Below are positions 5,878 through 7,400 of a stretch of 7,400 nucleotides of DNA, one piece after another (positions within the stretch are counted from its first letter, which is position 1; every line of letters begins with the position of its first letter). The position numbers and the translations under genes are program-made. Below the pieces are notes generated by a model. It searched no databases, was not told the origin of the DNA, and worked only from the letters and a program-made list of their open reading frames with translations. The stretch spans positions 1-7,400 of the forward strand of contig CAMLOR010000162.1 of NCBI GenBank assembly GCA_946481615.1, given 5' to 3'. The stretch comes from an uncultured Aquimonas sp. Its GTDB lineage: Bacteria > Pseudomonadota > Gammaproteobacteria > Xanthomonadales > Xanthomonadaceae.

Positions 5878-5930
5878 GTCGCATGACAATGTCGAGGGAA
5901 CCCCCCTGTCCCGGAGCCTTGTCATGCGAC
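5878..5930. repeat. 12-bp perfect inverted repeat enclosing the RBS and start codon of the exported protein gene
   Basis: Left arm GTCGCATGACAA (5878-5889) and right arm TTGTCATGCGAC (5919-5930) are exact reverse complements separated by 29 nt. The right arm contains the ATG of the downstream gene (5924-5926), and its GGAG ribosome binding site (5913-5916) lies in the loop. In RNA the start codon would be base-paired. In DNA it could be an operator, and the left arm could also carry a -10-like GACAAT (5885-5890) without a convincing -35. Confidence 0.7.
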
Positions 5931-6358
5931 ACCCCTTTTTCGCCGCGGCGCTCGCGCTGCTCGCGTTGTCCGCCGGCCCGCCGGTGCAAGCGCGCGAGAT
6001 CGACTGCGAGATGCGTTTTTCGCTGAGCGGCTGGTCGGTGTTCTACAAGCGCTCCAGCGGCACCGGCACCATCCGCTGCAACAACGGCCAGGTGATGAAC
6101 GTCTCGCTGGAAGCGCGCGGCGGCGGCCTCACCTTCGGCAAGTCCACCATCGTCGACGGCGTGGGCGAGTTCTCCGGCGTCAACGACATCAGCGAGCTGA
6201 TCGGCGGCTACGCCAGCGCCGAAGCCCACGCCGGCGCCGCGCGTTCCGCCAAGGCCCAGGTCGTCACCAAGGGCGAGGTTTCGCTCGCGCTCAGCGGCAC
6301 GGGCAAGGGCTGGGACATCGGCGTGGCCTTCGGCAGCCTGATCATCAAGCGGCGCTGA
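5924..6358 (+). CDS. Exported protein of unknown function
   Basis: A 144-residue protein with a clear Sec signal peptide: MRHPFF, a hydrophobic AAALALLALSAG core and a likely cleavage after VQA at residue 23. The mature part of about 120 residues is beta-strand-like and Gly-rich, with the striking stretches RGGGLTFGKSTI (65-76), SAEAHAG (98-104), VTKGEVSLALSGTGKGWDIG (114-133) and a final FGSLIIKRR. Two cysteines (28 and 52) could form a periplasmic disulfide; no lipobox is present. The high Gly pattern recalls a conserved family of short proteobacterial exported proteins, but I know no function and assign none. The ATG at 5924 has GGAG 7 nt upstream. The reading frame is open further upstream, but the signal peptide fixes this start. 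The start codon lies in an inverted repeat. It is followed by a hairpin terminator shared with the convergent gene. Confidence 0.85.
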   Translation: MRHPFFAAALALLALSAGPPVQAREIDCEMRFSLSGWSVFYKRSSGTGTIRCNNGQVMNVSLEARGGGLTFGKSTIVDGVGEFSGVNDISELIGGYASAEAHAGAARSAKAQVVTKGEVSLALSGTGKGWDIGVAFGSLIIKRR

Positions 6359-6369
6359 TCACGCCAAGA

Positions 6370-6400
6370 ATCCGCCGGCAGCTTCGTGCGGCCGGCGGAT
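6370..6400. terminator. Bidirectional hairpin terminator candidate between convergent genes
   Basis: Perfect 10-bp arms ATCCGCCGGC (6370-6379) and GCCGGCGGAT (6391-6400) enclose an 11-nt loop that can add two further pairs around TTCGT. It lies within the 52-bp gap between the stops of the exported protein gene (6358) and the dehydratase-like gene (6411). No real U-run follows on the plus strand; a weak TCTT follows on the minus strand. Such tails are common in high-GC genomes. Confidence 0.65.
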
Positions 6401-6410
6401 GCAGCAACGG

Positions 6411-7400
6411 TCAGGCCGCGCCGCGCGCGTGCCAGGCCTTCAGCACCTCGGCCTCGCGTTCGCGCTTCAGACCCGCGCGCAGTTCCTTCTGGCGATCGGC
6501 CGGCAGCGCGCGGAACCATTCGAGCAGTTCCTGCACGGTGGTGGCGAAGGGACGGAAGGTGAGCCCGGCGGCGATCGCCTTCGCATTGCTGACCTGCCCG
6601 TAGCCCGCATAAGGATTGTCCTTCGACGGCACCCAGATCGGCAGTTCCTCGACCTTCTGTTCTTCGAGGAAGGACACCGGCACGTGCGTCCAGGTGATCG
6701 GGCCGCCGGTCACGGCGTGGCAGCCGTGCGCCATCTCGTCCATCGTCATGCGGTAGTCCGGACCCACGGCGTTGAAGGTGCCCGTGGTGCCCGCTTCGGC
6801 CAAGCGAATCATCCACTCGCCCAGATCGCGGCCGTCGATGACCTGCACCGGATCGGAACCGTCGCCCGGCAGCAGCACTTCCCCGCCCTGCGCGATGCGG
6901 TGCGGCCAGTAGGTGAAACGATCGGTTTCGTCGCGCGGGCCGACGATATAGCCCGGCCGCACGATGGTCACTTTCTCGCCGAATTGCTTGCGCGCCTCGG
7001 CCTCGCTCAGTGCCTTGAGCGGGCCGTAGAGATTCTCGACGTCGGCGCGCAGGTTCTCGATGGTTTCGGCCATCGCGTCCTTGCCCTTGTACTGCGCCAC
7101 CGGCGCGTCTTCCGCGATGCCCGCTTTCGAGCCGTCGGCGTAGACCGAGATCGTCGAGATGAAGAGGTAATGCCCGACATTGCCTTTCAGCACCTTGGCC
7201 GCATCGCGCACCCAGAACGGCAGGCTGGTCGGATTGTCGATGCACACGTCCCACTGGCGGCCTTCGAGCGATTTCAGATCGCCCGTGTTGCGGTCGCCAT
7301 GCAGCTGTTCGACCTCGCCCGGCCACTCCGGCGACGGCCGCTGGCCGCGGTTGAACAGCGTCACCTTGTGGCCGCGCGCCAGCGCGTAGTTCACCTGGAA
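6411..7400 (-). CDS. NAD(P)-dependent epimerase/dehydratase-like SDR protein (N-terminus outside window)
   Basis: 329 residues are visible; the gene enters from beyond base 7400, so the N-terminal nucleotide-binding loop (usually GGTGFxG) is missing only because of the window edge. The visible part begins FQVNYALARGHKVTLFNRGQ, the typical second Rossmann strand, and the in-frame GTG at 7394-7392 is therefore internal, not the start. The SDR features are FISTISVY with the catalytic Ser region (near residue 80-87), NLYGPLK supplying the YxxxK pair (around 7028-7014), VTIVRPGYIVGPRDETDRFTYW (substrate loop) and PVQVIDGRDLGEWM. The C-terminal LTFRPFATTVQELLEW motif is typical of extended/atypical SDRs in COG0451. 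The substrate cannot be inferred; relatives are annotated as nucleotide-sugar epimerases or isoflavone-reductase-like proteins. It is a single gene here, ending at TGA 6413-6411 opposite the shared hairpin. Confidence 0.88.
   Translation of the reverse strand, partial: FQVNYALARGHKVTLFNRGQRPSPEWPGEVEQLHGDRNTGDLKSLEGRQWDVCIDNPTSLPFWVRDAAKVLKGNVGHYLFISTISVYADGSKAGIAEDAPVAQYKGKDAMAETIENLRADVENLYGPLKALSEAEARKQFGEKVTIVRPGYIVGPRDETDRFTYWPHRIAQGGEVLLPGDGSDPVQVIDGRDLGEWMIRLAEAGTTGTFNAVGPDYRMTMDEMAHGCHAVTGGPITWTHVPVSFLEEQKVEELPIWVPSKDNPYAGYGQVSNAKAIAAGLTFRPFATTVQELLEWFRALPADRQKELRAGLKREREAEVLKAWHARGAA

Noticed and set aside
5883..5923. Upstream ATG in the left arm as a leader-peptide start for the exported protein gene
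   Set aside because: No Shine-Dalgarno, and the frame simply runs into the downstream gene in another frame; no attenuator-like codon run.
4186..5925. 579-codon minus-strand open frame overlapping srkA and the cyclase
   Set aside because: Out of frame with the cyclase, very Arg/Pro/Gly-rich, and no recognisable domain; a shadow of the GGDEF gene.

Overview
This is a GC-rich (clearly above 60 % by eye, GC-ending codons dominant) chromosomal stretch that looks like a Xanthomonadaceae genome (Lysobacter/Luteimonas/Xanthomonas type). The signs are a DksA-type regulator with a long Lys/Pro/Ala-rich N-terminal extension, a dihydroorotase of the 'DDQVHFREPG' subtype, and the linkage yidD-pyrC-M23 peptidase-srkA. 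The family assignments are from memory of the families; no database search was possible.

Layout. The left end (1-797, minus) holds the 5' part of a dksA-like gene cut by the window edge. A 102-bp divergent intergenic region (798-899) contains two overlapping sigma70-type promoter candidates, one per direction. From 900 to 4408 runs a tightly packed plus-strand operon: yidD (membrane protein insertion), pyrC (dihydroorotase), a secreted M23 (LytM-type) metallopeptidase and srkA (stress response kinase). The last three genes are joined by ATGA stop/start overlaps. The operon ends only 4 bp from the stop of a convergent minus-strand MASE2-GGDEF diguanylate cyclase (4413-5516).

The 5517-5923 region holds the divergent upstream region of the cyclase, an unrecognised 53-residue basic ORF with a perfect AAGGAG ribosome binding site (5659-5820), and a 12-bp perfect inverted repeat whose right arm contains the start codon of the next gene. 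That gene (5924-6358) encodes a small exported protein of unknown function. A strong GC-rich hairpin (6370-6400) separates it from a convergent SDR-family NAD(P)-dependent epimerase/dehydratase-like gene that runs off the right end (6411-7400).

Most of the window is ordinary core or lifestyle gene content. The most unusual items are these. (i) A REP/dRS3-like palindromic repeat cluster sits inside the 5' end of the M23 peptidase gene, in frame, so the repeat is translated and forms the N-region and part of the hydrophobic core of the signal peptide. (ii) A 12-bp inverted repeat encloses the ribosome binding site and start codon of the exported protein. (iii) The two divergent promoters in front of dksA and the yidD operon share the same TATA core. 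(iv) There is a new small-ORF candidate at 5659-5820. I see no phage, transposase, CRISPR, defence system or rRNA/tRNA gene.
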